Source: a virus. From it: a stretch of 62,592 bases of DNA. A program made the translations under genes and the position numbers. Location: positions 1-62,592 of IMG/VR virus record IMGVR_UViG_3300035182_001458; one strand, given 5' to 3'. Below the pieces are notes generated by a model that saw only the letters and a program-made list of their open reading frames with translations, was not told where the DNA came from and did no database searches. Shown here one piece after another: positions 15,444 through 23,800 of the stretch. Numbering within the stretch: position 1 is the stretch's first letter; each line of letters begins with the position of its first letter.

Positions 15444-15603
15444 GGCAAGTCCCTTTCAGCTGGCGTCTCGTAGTAGAGGGTGCAGCGCTTCTTGTGGTTC
15501 TTGGGAAATAACACGACCTCGTGGATCGGCCGCGGCAGTGGTCAAGGTAGAGCAGGTAGCATGCGACAACGCATAGCCCGAGGGAGGCAAGGCCCTTATT
15601 CAC
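15440..15603 (-). CDS. small membrane protein, about 54 aa, apparent frameshift
   Basis: From ATG 15603 the peptide begins with one hydrophobic segment (LASLGLCVVACYLLYL), then breaks near 15545. One added base continues it as LPRPIHEVVLFPKNHKKRCT and YYETPAERDLP to a TGA at 15440 overlapping the CoaE-like ATG. It would be a single-pass membrane protein with a short basic tail. Confidence 0.45.
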
Positions 15604-16216
15604 GGTTACGCTCCAGAGCTCGGTTGAGGATCGTCATGACGCTGGCTTCTGACCAGCCATCCACCCGGATTCGATCGGTGTGTCGGTTGCAGGGTGCGCC
15701 GAAGACCACGTGCTCCCACATGGGCTCTAGCGAGCCGGTCACCTTGGGCTTGTCATCGAGCAGCACCAAGCCGCGGACGACGGTCTTGTCGTGCGACATG
15801 ATCATCTGCTTGGCCCAGGTGTCTCCCAAGTGCTTGGCCGCCCAGGCCGCTTTGTCGGAGTGGCACGTCTTGTGCTCGACGTGCGGCGCTGTGCAGATGC
15901 GGACGCCGATGTTATGCTTGGCTGCTAGGTCCTGCAACAGTTGGACGTGCTCAACAGCGCCGGGAATCGGTGGGATGTCACGGAACATGCCCTCCCAAGT
16001 ATCCACGACATGGATGACCTGGTTCTTCAGCCAGATGTCATACTTAGGATCACCGCTGTTGATGCAGTCCTCAACGTAGAAGGTCTCTGCCGTGTTCATG
16101 TCAGGCATGTGAGCGAAGTCAGCTGGTGCGAGGCGACGCTCGAGCTCCTGGTAGAGCCCTAGCACGAAGTCTGCGAGCACGCCGTCTTGGTCAATGAGGA
16201 TGGGATTGGGTTGCAT
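15596..16216 (-). CDS. HAD-family 5'(3')-deoxyribonucleotidase-like protein
   Basis: A 206-residue HAD-fold phosphatase. ILIDQDGVLADF (residues 6-17) is motif I, with Asp9 as nucleophile and Asp11 as acid/base; VRICTAP around residue 105 fits motif II; LLDDKP near residue 152 fits motif IV. This layout matches the NT5C-type 5'(3')-deoxyribonucleotidases of phages and bacteria, which remove the 5' phosphate from dNMPs and may tune pools alongside the phage kinases. It overlaps the next gene by 8 bases. Substrate is inferred from family. Confidence 0.75.
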   Translation of the reverse strand: MQPNPILIDQDGVLADFVLGLYQELERRLAPADFAHMPDMNTAETFYVEDCINSGDPKYDIWLKNQVIHVVDTWEGMFRDIPPIPGAVEHVQLLQDLAAKHNIGVRICTAPHVEHKTCHSDKAAWAAKHLGDTWAKQMIMSHDKTVVRGLVLLDDKPKVTGSLEPMWEHVVFGAPCNRHTDRIRVDGWSEASVMTILNRALERNRE

Positions 16217-16234
16217 TATTTGATTGAATCATCC

Positions 16235-16388
16235 TTATGACCGCTCATCGAAGATTTCCTTGACTATCGTGCGCAGGATGTTCTGGACCTCAGCAGTGTC
16301 GCCGGGCTTGATGGCTCGCCGTTCTGCCCTCGGCTTGATAGGGCTACGGCGCTAGGCTATGCGCTATCACGGGACCCACATGGGTCAT
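16235..16388 (-). CDS. small basic protein, about 50 aa, apparent frameshift
   Basis: A GGGAG ribosome-binding site sits 6 bases before the ATG at 16388. The first frame ends in LAP-stop at GCGCCGTAG; removing one C joins SPIKPRAERRAIKPGDTAEV and a helical tail LRTIVKEIFDERS ending at 16235. It lies between the NAMPT stop and the nucleotidase start. Unknown function. Confidence 0.45.
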
Positions 16389-16402
16389 GTGAGCTCCCTA
16401 GC

Positions 16403-17854
16403 TCATACAGCGCAGCGAGCGCGGACTTCGTCCAGTGTGGTTTGATTGCTCAGCACGCCGTACTCGTAGACCGTCACCATCACGTCCTCGAACTCGTCGC
16501 TCAGCGGGCCTTGATCGATGCGTACCGTCGAGTACTCACCGGTCATCTTCGATCGAGCCAGCGTCAAGACGCCTTCCTTGGACTTCTTGCCCGGGTCCGT
16601 GATCGGGTCCTTGACGATGCCGACCCAGAGGTCCTTCGGAAAATCAATCGGGTTGTTCGTATTCGTGTCCTTGACAAGGATCGCCGAAGCCTTCATCGCG
16701 AACTTGAAGGTATCACGGTTGACCTTCTGCAGCAGGCCGCCGCCAGAGCCGAAGACGATGTTGTCGGGCGAGAAGTTCATCGCCATCAGGTTGCCCAGCA
16801 GGGTCTTCAGGGTCATGCGGTCAACACCGTCGCCCTGCAGGATGCCGATGCCTGGATACATCTTGACGTAGCCCTTGCTGGTCTTCGTGGTCGGGAAGGC
16901 CGAGCAGAAGAGGCGCATCACACGCGGGATCACCTCGAGGGCGTCGCCGCTGTCGGGGCGGCAGACCAGCTTCATGCCCAGGCGGGTGTGCAGGTCGATG
17001 ATGCGGTCCTTGAAGACGGTGCACAGCTGTTCAGCGAAGCGGTAGATGTCCTTCGTGTCGCCGACCAGGGAAATGATGTTGCCTTGGCCTTCAAACTTGG
17101 TCAGGGCGTGGTCGATGTAGGCGATCTCATCTTCGACAGACAGGCCGAAAGAGCAGGCAACGCTGTGCTCCGTGGCGCGCACCGAGAAGCCAGCCATCGA
17201 GTGGTCGTAGTAGAAGTTCGCGGTCCGAACGCCATCGATGGTGTCGGAGCCCATGAAGTTGACCAAGTGGGCGGCGCCGCCGATGCAGGCTTGGCCGCGG
17301 CTGGTGACGCCGCGTGCGCCGAAGTCGTGCAGCGAGAAGGGCAGGAAGCCGAGGTCGGCGCCAGCGACCTCGTAGAAGCGCTTGATCTCGAGCTTGGTGT
17401 CGTAGTCCAAGGAGGCGATGGTGGTCGGGTACCAGACGGCCCGGAGCAGCGAGGTCTCGATGTAGGAGGTCAGCCAGTAGAGGTCAGGGTCGACGCACTT
17501 GACCGTGACCAAGGCGTTGCCGCTGCGGACCGGCGTGCCCTCAGGGACGGCGCGGATCGTCAGGGGCAGGTAGCCGTTGTACTTGTTAACCACCTTGAGC
17601 CAACCGTCACGGCTGAAAGGCTCACCGTGGGCGGCGGCGAAGGCTTCAGCCTCGTCGATCATCTCGAGCGTGATCTGCACCGACAGGTACTCGCGCAGCC
17701 AGACTTGCAGGCCGAACGGGACCATGATGTCGCGACCGCCGGTGCGGGCTTCGATGTAGGAGAACATGCCCCTCACATACTCAGGGTAGGCGAAGGCGTG
17801 GCACAGCTTGTAGCTGTCGGTGTCCAGGATGGGGTTGAATTGCAGGGTTGTCAT
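16403..17854 (-). CDS. nadV: nicotinamide phosphoribosyltransferase (NAMPT)
   Basis: A 483-residue NAMPT that makes NMN from nicotinamide and PRPP. It has the family start NPILDTDSYKL, the catalytic-His context ATEHSVACSFG, the phosphate-binding VCRPDSGDALEV, and GSGGGLLQKVNRDTFKFAMK near the C-terminus, all conserved with vertebrate and phage NAMPT. The ATG at 17854 has a GGAG site upstream. In-frame codons continue upstream and are hydrophobic, which probably belongs to a separate small gene. The next gene upstream encodes NMN adenylyltransferase, completing a two-step NAD salvage route. Confidence 0.95.
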   Translation of the reverse strand: MTTLQFNPILDTDSYKLCHAFAYPEYVRGMFSYIEARTGGRDIMVPFGLQVWLREYLSVQITLEMIDEAEAFAAAHGEPFSRDGWLKVVNKYNGYLPLTIRAVPEGTPVRSGNALVTVKCVDPDLYWLTSYIETSLLRAVWYPTTIASLDYDTKLEIKRFYEVAGADLGFLPFSLHDFGARGVTSRGQACIGGAAHLVNFMGSDTIDGVRTANFYYDHSMAGFSVRATEHSVACSFGLSVEDEIAYIDHALTKFEGQGNIISLVGDTKDIYRFAEQLCTVFKDRIIDLHTRLGMKLVCRPDSGDALEVIPRVMRLFCSAFPTTKTSKGYVKMYPGIGILQGDGVDRMTLKTLLGNLMAMNFSPDNIVFGSGGGLLQKVNRDTFKFAMKASAILVKDTNTNNPIDFPKDLWVGIVKDPITDPGKKSKEGVLTLARSKMTGEYSTVRIDQGPLSDEFEDVMVTVYEYGVLSNQTTLDEVRARCAV

Positions 17855-17990
17855 GATTGCTCCAATCAGGAAGAACGGTGCTGCCGCTTGGGTGGCACGA
17901 TACTTTTGAATCAGCTCGTGAATCTTGCCAATGAGCAGCATTGGGATGTCCACGGCAAAGAAGAGGATGATGAGGATGCCGAAGAAACAT
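17852..17990 (-). CDS. possible small membrane protein, about 45 aa, broken frame
   Basis: Between the NadM and NAMPT genes the NAMPT frame extends upstream without an ATG and encodes two hydrophobic stretches, GILIILFFAVDIPMLLIG and AAAPFFLIGAI. Dropping one T from the TTT after the ATG at 17990 would give a start (MFFGIL...). It is likely a small membrane protein whose boundaries are blurred by indels. Uncertain. Confidence 0.3.
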
Positions 17991-18030
17991 AGTCGTCAGA
18001 GCTACAGCCGATGAACTGGACAGTAGTAGA

Positions 18031-19218
18031 TCACGTCAACGTCTCGCGGTCGATGTGGCCCATGGCCCATTCAACAATTGCGTGGTGGTCCTCGAACCAC
18101 ATGTCCATGCGCTCGAGCGCCTCGCTGATCGGCAGCCAGAAGCATTCGATCACGTCGCACTCAGGATCGGTGTTGCCCTGCTTCATGCCCTTGACTTGGG
18201 GCAACGGCTTCATGTCATCGAGCCGGAAGAAGTAGGCGTGCGTGATCGTGCGGCCACGGTCCGAACGGTCCGGCTTGTCGAAGACCTGCTCCGCACGGAT
18301 CGAGCCGCGCAGGATGTCAGTCGTGATCTTCTTGACCTTGACTGGGTCCTTGCCTTCGGTCAGCTTGATCTTGGTCTCTTCGATCACTTCGCGAATGCAT
18401 GCGCTACGGAGGCGCTCATTGGCGTTCACAAAGCCGCCAGGAAGCGCCCAAAGACCCTTGCCAGGCTCGTGGCCACGCACCACCGTGAGGATGTGACCGG
18501 ATTGCACGATGACGCCGTCCACCGTCTGGTAGATCGGCGGATACGGGTAGGCTTTGGCGCGCTCCTTGTAGGCGCAGACGTGTTTGTAGGTCTCGACCAG
18601 CGATGCAAACTCGGGCGTGCTCTTGAAGCGCTCCATGTTGAGAAGTGTTGTGTCAGGCACGACATCCGGGATGTGAGTCCCCTCGCCGCCGAACAGCCAC
18701 GAACGCACGTCGGTGGCGCTCACATTGAGCACGCCGTTCTGCCGGTAGGGCTCGACAAAGATCGTCTTCCACTGCGGGAAGGCGTGCAGGTACCAGGTGC
18801 TCTCGTCACGATCAGAGCCGATCAGGTTGATGTTAGGAGCTGCTTGCTCCTTCCACATCCGGCTTTCGATTGCGGTCTTGACGATGCTTTGGACGCTGCG
18901 CTGCCACAGCATGTCGTTGTACGGGTAGTCGCGCGACGGCCGAACGGAGAGCGTGCCCCAGCTGTCATCCAGCGGCATGTTGCGTTCATACCACTGGACG
19001 ATCATCTGCTTCCGCTCGGCGAACGTGAAGGGGTTCTTCAGCGAGCGGGATAGGCCACTTGAACCGACAAGCACGATGACCAACCTGCCGCGCCTGAGCG
19101 CTTCTTGCAGGACATGGGCGTGCCCGAGGTGGAAGGGATTGAAGCGACCGTTGTAGACGATGACGTCCCTAAACACGGCGCTAACCTCATGCTTCTTGGT
19201 GGGGATTACTGATGCCAT
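18031..19218 (-). CDS. nadM: bifunctional NMN adenylyltransferase / Nudix hydrolase
   Basis: A 395-residue two-domain protein. Residues 20-190 are a nucleotidyltransferase with GRFNPFHLGH (residues 24-33) and NVSATDVRSWL near residue 165, as in NadM, which converts NMN and ATP to NAD. Residues 225-390 form a Nudix domain with the full box GGFVNANERLRSACIREVIE followed by E-T-K-I. In NadM-Nudix proteins of bacteria the second domain hydrolyses ADP-ribose. With NAMPT downstream it reconstitutes the phage NAD salvage pair. Confidence 0.93.
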   Translation of the reverse strand: MASVIPTKKHEVSAVFRDVIVYNGRFNPFHLGHAHVLQEALRRGRLVIVLVGSSGLSRSLKNPFTFAERKQMIVQWYERNMPLDDSWGTLSVRPSRDYPYNDMLWQRSVQSIVKTAIESRMWKEQAAPNINLIGSDRDESTWYLHAFPQWKTIFVEPYRQNGVLNVSATDVRSWLFGGEGTHIPDVVPDTTLLNMERFKSTPEFASLVETYKHVCAYKERAKAYPYPPIYQTVDGVIVQSGHILTVVRGHEPGKGLWALPGGFVNANERLRSACIREVIEETKIKLTEGKDPVKVKKITTDILRGSIRAEQVFDKPDRSDRGRTITHAYFFRLDDMKPLPQVKGMKQGNTDPECDVIECFWLPISEALERMDMWFEDHHAIVEWAMGHIDRETLT

Positions 19219-19267
19219 TGGAACTCTCCGTTGGTGGGTTGACGCGCTCTTTGTGCGTCAGACATAT

Positions 19268-19474
19268 TTATTGTACCCCAACCTTCGTTGGTTGTACACT
19301 GATTTTTGGAACTTTGTGTATGACGGCTTGGTTCTTCATGCGCTTGAGCACAAGCACCTCAGCTTCAAGCTTTTCTAGCCGAGCGATGTTGATGACATTG
19401 ACGCTGAGCTGAGCTTTACTGTTGTCAAAATCGGTACAGCATCGGAAAGCGGGCGGCAGATCAATGAGGTTCAC
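19268..19474 (-). CDS. hypothetical protein, 68 aa, possible coiled coil
   Basis: Starts with a GTG at 19474. Residues 30-55 (INIARLEKLEAEVLVLKRMK) show heptad-like leucine spacing, suggesting a short coiled coil. It overlaps the end of the 35-codon gene upstream and might be its continuation in another frame. Its stop lies within the promoter for NadM. Confidence 0.5.
   Translation of the reverse strand: MNLIDLPPAFRCCTDFDNSKAQLSVNVINIARLEKLEAEVLVLKRMKNQAVIHKVPKISVQPTKVGVQ
19270..19298 (-). promoter_or_regulatory. sigma70-like promoter, TGTACA-17-TACAAT
   Basis: Minus-strand TGTACA (19298-19293) and TACAAT (19275-19270) are 17 bases apart, upstream of the NadM/NAMPT pair. TACAAT runs directly into AATAAATA (19272-19265), a late-promoter-like sequence, so both early and late transcription are possible. 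Confidence 0.5.
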
Positions 19475-19568
19475 ATCTCAACGACAGCCACTGAAGAGCA
19501 ATGCGACACCTCGGTGACATCTCGGTGATCTTCAGCAGCAGCTGGGCCGTCACCTCGGCATCGGCCAT
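19461..19568 (-). CDS. small protein, 35 aa
   Basis: Reads MADAEVTAQLLLKITEMSPR and a short amphipathic tail with two Cys. It lies between two better-supported genes and overlaps the next by 14 bases. It may be the N-terminal part of the 19268-19474 gene separated by an indel; both readings remain open. Confidence 0.35.
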   Translation of the reverse strand: MADAEVTAQLLLKITEMSPRCRIALQWLSLRCEPH

Positions 19569-19576
19569 CGTCGGCG

Positions 19577-19915
19577 TCACTCTGGGCTCTTGCACTTAGG
19601 CACGGTGACCTCATGGACCCACATCGCTTGCTTGTATAGCTTGCAGAATGCGAGCAGCTGCATGACCGGGTGGCCGAGCAGGTTATGCAAGGCCCATGCG
19701 TGGCGAGCGAAGCGAAGGTGTTGGCCTTCAACCACCGACGGGTGCAGGATGTAGGCGGCTTCCAGGGCGTGGGACCCTGAGAGCGGCAGCACCTCGCCGG
19801 TTGTTAGCGTCACCCTGGCCTTGAGCTCGGCGATGCGGCTGAAGTCAGCTACCGCTACGAGCGAGTAGCGGAAGACGCCGACGTCGCTCTTGCCGAAGTC
19901 AGTCAATCTCGGCAT
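19577..19915 (-). CDS. hypothetical protein, 112 aa
   Basis: Unrecognised soluble protein. The ATG at 19915 gives a 17-base overlap with the upstream gene and is preferred to 19939. The centre (VEGQHLRFARHAWALHNLLG) is helical and histidine-rich, and AFCKLYKQAMW follows. Confidence 0.6.
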   Translation of the reverse strand: MPRLTDFGKSDVGVFRYSLVAVADFSRIAELKARVTLTTGEVLPLSGSHALEAAYILHPSVVEGQHLRFARHAWALHNLLGHPVMQLLAFCKLYKQAMWVHEVTVPKCKSPE

Positions 19916-20168
19916 GGTCAAGGTTGAAGCTGTTGACATTGAGCGCTACGAGCAGCAAGTCCTTGGACAGGAAGCCCTTGTGGGTGTCACGGGCGACGAC
20001 GATGTACCAGTCAGCCGACTCTGTGAAGAACGGCTCCGGGTCAACCTGGTCGTAGCGGTACACGTTCCAAAGGGTGTCACCGTCATCCAGCGTCAGGGTG
20101 TTGATGATGTAAGGCGCGTCATCCTTCTCGAGGATGAGGCCAGGGCGAAGTTGGGCAAGCTTGAGCAT
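19899..20168 (-). CDS. hypothetical protein, 89 aa
   Basis: Unrecognised small protein, predicted beta-rich (YIINTLTLDDGDTLWNVYRY). The ATG at 20168 overlaps the corrected stop of the CoaB-like gene (TGATG). No motif of known function. Confidence 0.6.
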   Translation of the reverse strand: MLKLAQLRPGLILEKDDAPYIINTLTLDDGDTLWNVYRYDQVDPEPFFTESADWYIVVARDTHKGFLSKDLLLVALNVNSFNLDHAEID

Positions 20169-21053
20169 CACTGCACGCTTTCAGGAATCAAGCCACCGGT
20201 CTTGCTGGCGAGCTCGAAGTTGTCGGTGATGAACTGCTTGACCTTCCAAGCAGGCGTATGGCGGTCGAAGACGATGTTGGGGGCCGTGGTCCTCGAGGTA
20301 GACGACCTTCAGCCGGTCACCGTCGCCGAGGTCAACGACCTGCAGCCCGTCGGCGGTGTTCTGGCCGCATTGATGCGAGCCGCACTCGTTTTGCCACTGG
20401 GACCGAGTGGCAATGTCGTAGGTCCGCTTAGCGGGGCAGTGGAAGTGGACGATGCAGTCCACGTCTTGGTGCTTGCTGAAGACGATGCGCTGCGACTGGC
20501 CACCGACTGAGGGCTTGAAGCCATGTGCCACGACGGAGTCATGGCCAGAGCTCACGATCTTGACCATGCCGACCTTGGCCAGCTCGTTAAAGTTGGACTT
20601 GCGGATGCTAGTCAGCACCTCGGTGTCGCTGAGCTTGACGGCGAAGTGGCCGGCGGTCTTGCCGAGCACGGTCTTGCAGAAGTCCACGACCTCGCGGAGG
20701 TTGACAGGCACCAGCTCAGAGTTCCAGGGTACCGCATCGCCAGGCACGACCGTGCTGCGGGTGAAGGTGTTGGTCATGCGAGACAGCATGATCTCGACCA
20801 GCGTATTGAGAGCGTAGGTGCGGTCGGTGGTCGGTGTGTATTGGGTCTCTTCAGGCGCGATGATGACGTTGCGCCTCGTGATCGTATCGTTGGCCAGGAC
20901 CAGGTTGAGCGAGTTGGTCTTCAGCAGCCTGAGGTCTGCCGCATACTGCTCACCTGGATTGGCGTCCGTCGTGGTCTTGAAGCCGACGACGAAGATGTCC
21001 TTGCGCGTCTTGCGGATCTTGCCGATGAGCTTAGGCGCCGGCCGAAGCGTCAT
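20168..21053 (-). CDS. CoaB-like + class II aldolase-like fusion, apparent frameshift
   Basis: The first ~100 residues (DIFVVGFKTTTDANPGEQYA, LNLVLANDTITRRN) match the C-terminal half of phosphopantothenoylcysteine synthetase (DFP/CoaB). Residues ~130-250 (VKLSDTEVLTSIRKSNFNEL, GHDSVVAHGF, CIVHFHCPA) resemble class II aldolase/adducin folds, with the HFH-type metal site. The frame breaks at a C5 run near 20277; one C fewer restores GPNIVFDRHTPAWKVKQFIT and an end at 20168 overlapping the next ATG (about 294 aa). Its role is unknown; CoA-related chemistry is a guess from the fold. Confidence 0.55.
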
Positions 21054-21414
21054 CACTTGCTCCCCGGCATCCGTGCGAAGCCGTTCTGCTTGCCTGAGGC
21101 GACACGGCGTTCATCGACATGGCCGTCAAAGTCCACGAGCGCTGGGTTGAAGATGATGGCGCGGACATCAGGGTGGCGATGAGCTTGTCAAGCAGCTTGT
21201 CGACATCCTCATTGGTGACCAGCTTCGAGGTCGGGTCCGCCATCTTGGTCAGGTAAAGGTCAACGCCGTAGAAGCGTTGGCCCCTCTTCCTGACCTCGGC
21301 CCTGAGGGTTTCGGCTAGCGTACGCGCCGTCTCCCCGAAAGCAGAGGCGCAGAGGCTCAGGTGGTTTCGTACGTGGGAGAATGTCCCACCGCCAATCACG
21401 ATGATCTTTGGCAT
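21053..21414 (-). CDS. CoaB N-terminal-half-like protein, about 120 aa, apparent frameshift
   Basis: ATG 21414 follows a GAGG site. IIVIGGGTFSHVRNHLSLCA and the following helix resemble the nucleotide-binding start of phosphopantothenoylcysteine synthetase. After DKLLDKLIAT the frame breaks at an ACCCTG; one added C gives DVRAIIFNPALVDFDG and a TGA that overlaps the next gene's ATG. The two genes together cover both halves of a CoaB-type fold, so they may form one split enzyme. Confidence 0.5.
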
Positions 21415-21445
21415 CGCAATCCTCACAGTTAGTTAAGCTATGAGG

Positions 21446-21475
21446 ATTGTAACCGCTAAAGCGGCTTGGTGTAAA
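21446..21475 (-). promoter_or_regulatory. sigma70-like promoter, TTTACA-18-TACAAT, with palindromic spacer
   Basis: Minus-strand TTTACA (21475-21470) and TACAAT (21451-21446) are 18 bases apart. The spacer contains CCGCTTTAGCGG, a palindrome also present at 45854-45865, which could be an operator or the end hairpin of the upstream gene. Confidence 0.5.
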
Positions 21476-21476
21476 C

Positions 21477-21680
21477 CTATCTCGGCCGCTTTCGGCTGAC
21501 CTTGCGCAGCTTTGGCTTGGCACTATTTTTCTCGGCAAGCTGTGTCAAGCCTGCTCGAATCTCAGCACGCAACTGTTCATTGATGCGCTTGTCATGCTCA
21601 TAGCCGTCGCGGGCCTTGATGCTGATCGCCATCTCAAAACCTAGGATAGCGACCATGAAGATGAGGAATCCTATCTCCAT
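21477..21680 (-). CDS. small membrane protein with basic tail, 67 aa
   Basis: One N-terminal hydrophobic segment (residues 3-20, IGFLIFMVAILGFEMAIS), then a charged helical stretch and a strongly basic C-terminus (KPKLRKVSRKRPR). Likely a single-pass inner-membrane protein with the basic tail in the cytoplasm. The ATG overlaps the upstream gene's end by 10 bases. Confidence 0.65.
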   Translation of the reverse strand: MEIGFLIFMVAILGFEMAISIKARDGYEHDKRINEQLRAEIRAGLTQLAEKNSAKPKLRKVSRKRPR

Positions 21681-22292
21681 GACAATCCGGCTCCTTGGAC
21701 GAGCGGCAGCGTTGCGCCGAGCAGCTCTTGCAGGGTTGGGTGCAACGGGATGCCATGCCGTTGGCAGACGATTTCGACATTACCGTAGCGCCAGAACTCA
21801 GGCGCACAGCTGACATAGACCTTGTCGGAGGTAGCGAACAAGCCGAGCGCTACGCCGCCATGCTGGGCGACTTGGTCTTGGAGTCAAAGTGCATCAGCAC
21901 CATGTTGGGTACTTGATGTGAGCTGTCAATGAGAGGCCTCGATGCGTCCTGCACGCAACCTTGCTCACCAAGAATGAGCCCAGCCTCGAGTCTATGTAGG
22001 CGGCCTCGATTGTATCATATGAGCTTAGCTCGTGAACCGTTAGCATCGGCGTTGAGCTTGAGCTTAGCGCGCATAAGCCGTCAAACAGCTCAACGTACGG
22101 CCCGCCGCTAAAGTTCAGTACGGTGCCGGTCAGGACGTTGCCGTCGGTGCTGCCAATCAGCGTCTGAGACATGCTCGCATCCGTGATGTGCACATTTGCC
22201 GAGGTGAGGGCGAGGAAACCCTTGATCGCCGTCGGTACGTGCCTAAACCTAAGAAGCAGCTTGTAAGCCGCTTCGTGGGAGAAGTCAAGCAT
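21671..22292 (-). CDS. hypothetical protein, about 207 aa, two apparent frameshifts
   Basis: The first frame from ATG 22292 covers about 130 residues to ...LTAHIKYP. Adding a C at the CCC run near 21913 continues as NMVLMHFDSKTK, and a further added G near 21878 continues as VAQHGGVALGLFATSDKVYV and FWRYGNVEIVCQRHGIPLHP to a TAG at 21671. All three parts read like one well-folded protein. It lies between a nucleotide kinase and a membrane protein. No family recognised. Confidence 0.5.
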
Positions 22293-22866
22293 CGATGCTG
22301 GTGTACCAGGCGGCTTTGAGGTAGGCTTGGGAGACAGCATCGATGATCTCCGCTTGGTCGATGAAGTGGCCCTGTCGTCCTACATTGATGAGCGCCTTGT
22401 GGCTGATCTTGGAGCGGCGGAAGGCGGTGATGAAGTCCTCTTGCTCCTCCTTGCGCTTGCCCCAGTCAAAGCCGAGGCCGTCATCGACGAGCCTTGCTTC
22501 GAGGTCCACGTCATGATTGACGAGCAGGACGAGCAGGGTGTTGTCAACGCCCTTGCCTTGCTCGAGGTCGAGCACGTAGCTGCCGTCATAGCCGCGATAG
22601 CGATGGGCATAGACCATCTCGCCGAGGTGGCCGCGGTCCATGATGACCCGAGCGTCCGAAGCGAGAAGCTTGAACATGCCACCGAAGGAATCGCGCTGGT
22701 AGAACTCGTGCGCCTTGCCCCGCCCGACTCGTAGCTCGTAGTAGGACAGCAGCTCAGGCTTGCTGTAATGCAGGCTGGTGAAGTGGCCGAGCCGTTGCTT
22801 AAGGTTGTCAACAAGCGTGCTTTTACCAAGCCTGTCCAAACCTTCACAAATTATGTTTTGCAGCAT
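22285..22866 (-). CDS. dTMP-kinase-like P-loop protein, 193 aa
   Basis: NIICEGLDRLGKSTLVDNLK near the N-terminus is the P-loop of thymidylate kinases (EG-D--GKST), and RVIMDRGHLGEMVYAHRYRG near residue 80 matches the DR motif. LVLLVNHDVDLEARLVDDG follows as the LID-side strand. Expected to phosphorylate dTMP or another dNMP. I use the ATG at 22866; a TTG at 22875 would add three residues. Its start overlaps the end of the homing endonuclease gene upstream by 23 bases. Confidence 0.8.
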   Translation of the reverse strand: MLQNIICEGLDRLGKSTLVDNLKQRLGHFTSLHYSKPELLSYYELRVGRGKAHEFYQRDSFGGMFKLLASDARVIMDRGHLGEMVYAHRYRGYDGSYVLDLEQGKGVDNTLLVLLVNHDVDLEARLVDDGLGFDWGKRKEEQEDFITAFRRSKISHKALINVGRQGHFIDQAEIIDAVSQAYLKAAWYTSIDA

Positions 22867-23749
22867 ATTTTTCAACTCTTTTTAACTTACTATTGTCAAT
22901 GACAATTGTTTGATCAGCCATCAACTTTATCAACTTAGCATATGAGATTTTATTCACATTCTCATCCGAGAGCAATTTTATTCTCTTCCCAGTAGCTCGT
23001 ACTGCATCAAGTTTAGCTAGGACCTCTCTAGATCTGCTAAGCGATTTCGGTTTGATTTCGATGTACTCATCAGTTGCCGGTAGATAGAAATCAGGGAAGT
23101 ATGATCGTTCTCTTCCGTCTATCATATATTTGAAACGATGATTTTTAGACTCTGCTGATATCCAAACTATGCTATTTGCTTCTAACATGAGCATCATTGA
23201 TAACTCAAGCAAGCTGCGAAAATAGAAGTTTTTGTAGTGACCGCTAATACCACACCCGGCCTTCTTTGGTGTAGGTTGACCGTACATTGGATTGCCAGAA
23301 CCGCTATTGCGAATTGACATGTTAAGTTTCATGTCAGCTGCTTTTTCTATTCCGAACAAATCCTCCCATTTTCCTCTGAGAGGTCTATCCGCGAATCCGC
23401 GTGATAATTTGCCACCAAAGTTTGGATTATTTTTCCCAGATCTTTTAGCTGTATACTCCGTTTTGATTCGTTTTGCCTTAGTCTCACCCACGATTTCTTC
23501 TAAGCGTTTATTTTTGGTTGCCAATCGCCCAGCCTCTCCAGCGATTGCATAATCCTCTTGTGTCTTGGTCTTGTTGGTTCTTCGTGTTGCACAAGGCTTA
23601 CAAATATGGAATCCGTTCCATCGTTGTTCGCTGTTACGAATTTGATTGAATGTTCTAAGTTGTTCTATTGTGCAGTCATCACAAGCAACTTTCCATAGCC
23701 TAATAGCTCTGTCAAACTTTTGTGATGTATCAATAATCTCTAATAGCAT
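22844..23749 (-). CDS. homing endonuclease, PD-(D/E)XK-like with NUMOD3 motifs, 301 aa
   Basis: The N-terminus has a CDDC...CKPC zinc-finger-like pattern, followed by helical NUMOD3-type DNA-binding motifs (GKNNPNFGG, SGSGNPMYG). The C-terminal domain contains RSYFPDFYLPATDEYIEIKP, the PD...E-x-K catalytic pattern. Homing endonucleases of this type cut homologous DNA lacking the gene. A strong AGGAGG site precedes the ATG and lies next to a small hairpin (CTACA...TGTAG), similar to the translational control seen in T4 homing genes. Base composition is visibly more AT-rich than its neighbours, a sign of recent arrival. Confidence 0.85.
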   Translation of the reverse strand: MLLEIIDTSQKFDRAIRLWKVACDDCTIEQLRTFNQIRNSEQRWNGFHICKPCATRRTNKTKTQEDYAIAGEAGRLATKNKRLEEIVGETKAKRIKTEYTAKRSGKNNPNFGGKLSRGFADRPLRGKWEDLFGIEKAADMKLNMSIRNSGSGNPMYGQPTPKKAGCGISGHYKNFYFRSLLELSMMLMLEANSIVWISAESKNHRFKYMIDGRERSYFPDFYLPATDEYIEIKPKSLSRSREVLAKLDAVRATGKRIKLLSDENVNKISYAKLIKLMADQTIVIDNSKLKRVEKYAAKHNL

Positions 23750-23800
23750 AATACCTCCTACAAATATGTATCTGTAGAAGGCATTGACCGATTAGATATT

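Noticed and set aside
16442-19053. Plus-strand frames of 516 and 332 codons opposite NAMPT and NadM
   Set aside because: The minus strand carries the conserved enzymes; the antisense frames have no recognisable features.
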